15,522 nucleotides of DNA, from positions 1 to 15,522 of the forward strand of contig DAIOGA010000018.1 of NCBI GenBank assembly GCA_036745495.1, written 5' to 3'. Both the position numbers and the translations under genes were made by a program. This document shows positions 15,002-15,522 of this stretch, piece by piece. The notes below the pieces were generated by a model. That model searched no databases. It was not told the origin of the DNA and saw only the letters and a program-made list of their open reading frames with translations. The number at the start of each line of letters is the position of its first letter. Positions within the stretch are counted from its first letter, which is position 1. Origin of the DNA: Methylopumilus sp036745495 (GTDB lineage: Bacteria > Pseudomonadota > Gammaproteobacteria > Burkholderiales > Methylophilaceae).

Positions 15002-15522
15002 ATGCTTAAAAAATTATTTAGTTTTGATCAATTTATGGCTAATGACATTGCCATTGATTTGGGGACTGCTAACACGCTTATTTATATTCGCGGCAAAGGT
15101 ATTGTCTTAGATGAACCATCCGTTGTAGCTATTCGTCATGAAGATGGTCCTAATGGTCCATACAGCAGAAAAGCGTTACTTGCTGTCGGTATTGAAGCTA
15201 AAACGATGTTGGGCAGATCTCCTCAAAACATTCAAGCCATTCGCCCCATGAAAGATGGCGTGATTGCCGACTTCAATATCACTGAAGACATGATTAAGTT
15301 TTTTATTGCAAAAGTACATGACACACGATGGTTTGTGCCAAGTCCACGCATTATTATTTGTGTACCTTATGGCGCAACGCAAGTGGAGCGAAGAGCGATT
15401 CGTGAATCCGCTGAAAGAGCGGGTGCCAAACAAGTGTATCTCATTGAAGAACCAATGGCAGCAGCGATTGGTGCGGGCTTACCTATCAGTGAAGCGACAG
15501 GATCGATGGTCATTGACGTGGG
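15002..15522 (+). CDS. mreB: Rod shape-determining protein MreB, N-terminal part (cut by window edge)
   Basis: Bacterial actin homologue that forms membrane-associated filaments guiding lateral wall synthesis. The first 173 codons are visible, with no stop before the window end; the family is about 345 residues. The N-terminus MLKKLFSFDQF resembles the membrane-binding start of proteobacterial MreB. The phosphate-1 nucleotide motif AIDLGTANTLIY is at 17-28, followed by IRPMKDGVIADF, PYGATQVERRAIRESAERAG, and EEPMAAAIGAGLPISEATGS near the edge. The ATG at 15002 is chosen over the internal Met12 because homologues share the MLKK start. It is divergent from gatC; mreC and mreD would be expected off the right edge. 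Together with ampG it indicates a rod-shaped cell with peptidoglycan turnover. Confidence 0.95.
   Translation, partial: MLKKLFSFDQFMANDIAIDLGTANTLIYIRGKGIVLDEPSVVAIRHEDGPNGPYSRKALLAVGIEAKTMLGRSPQNIQAIRPMKDGVIADFNITEDMIKFFIAKVHDTRWFVPSPRIIICVPYGATQVERRAIRESAERAGAKQVYLIEEPMAAAIGAGLPISEATGSMVIDV

Noticed and set aside
15176..15433. 85-codon - strand open frame
   Set aside because: Antisense to the well-supported mreB reading frame, and it has no start context or motif.
1..15522. Search for a novel system, mobile element, CRISPR, tRNA or phage gene
   Set aside because: Every gene belongs to a known housekeeping family, spacers are short, and no direct repeats, transposase, attachment site or cloverleaf was seen.

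Overview
The window is ordinary, densely packed bacterial chromosome carrying housekeeping genes only. It is AT-rich by eye. The gene neighbourhoods rpe-trpEGDC, hemA-prfA-prmC, metX-metW-ampG, xth/pyrE and gatCAB/mreB point to a betaproteobacterium. The low GC and very short spacers suggest a streamlined member such as a planktonic Methylophilaceae (OM43 / Methylopumilus-like). That placement is inference from gene order and protein character; no 16S or database match was available.

Layout. Positions 1-4006 are a leftward block: rpe, then trpE, trpG, trpD and the N-terminal part of trpC, which runs off the left edge. A strong 13-bp hairpin separates rpe from trpE. Positions 4108-10260 are a rightward block: hemA (glutamyl-tRNA reductase), prfA (release factor 1), prmC (the methylase that modifies RF1), metX and metW (methionine branch), and an AmpG-type muropeptide transporter. 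Position 10257 onward is a leftward exonuclease III gene (xth) that meets ampG tail to tail. It is head to head with pyrE across only 23 bp. pyrE in turn meets gatB tail to tail. gatC-gatA-gatB (leftward, 11695-14869) encode the tRNA-dependent amidotransferase. At the right edge mreB starts rightward and is cut by the window end.

How the genes work together. trpEGDC covers chorismate to anthranilate to indole-glycerol phosphate; trpF, trpB and trpA are not here. hemA starts tetrapyrrole synthesis from Glu-tRNA. prfA and prmC are an enzyme-substrate pair. metX and metW overlap by ATGA. The gatCAB genes are coupled by a 2-nt gap and a 4-nt overlap. There is no gene-free stretch over 300 bases; the largest gaps are 101 bp (rpe/hemA) and 132 bp (gatC/mreB), both divergent promoter regions.

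I found no mobile element, tRNA, rRNA, CRISPR, phage or defence gene, and no evidence of an undescribed system. The points worth a second look concern compaction and regulation: the oddly oriented hairpin in front of trpE, the apparent absence of gph between rpe and trpE, shared TTAA stop codons at both convergent junctions, a repeated ATGGCTAA overlap in the trp operon, overlapping divergent promoters, and a PDT tripeptide in the stop-codon recognition loop of RF1.
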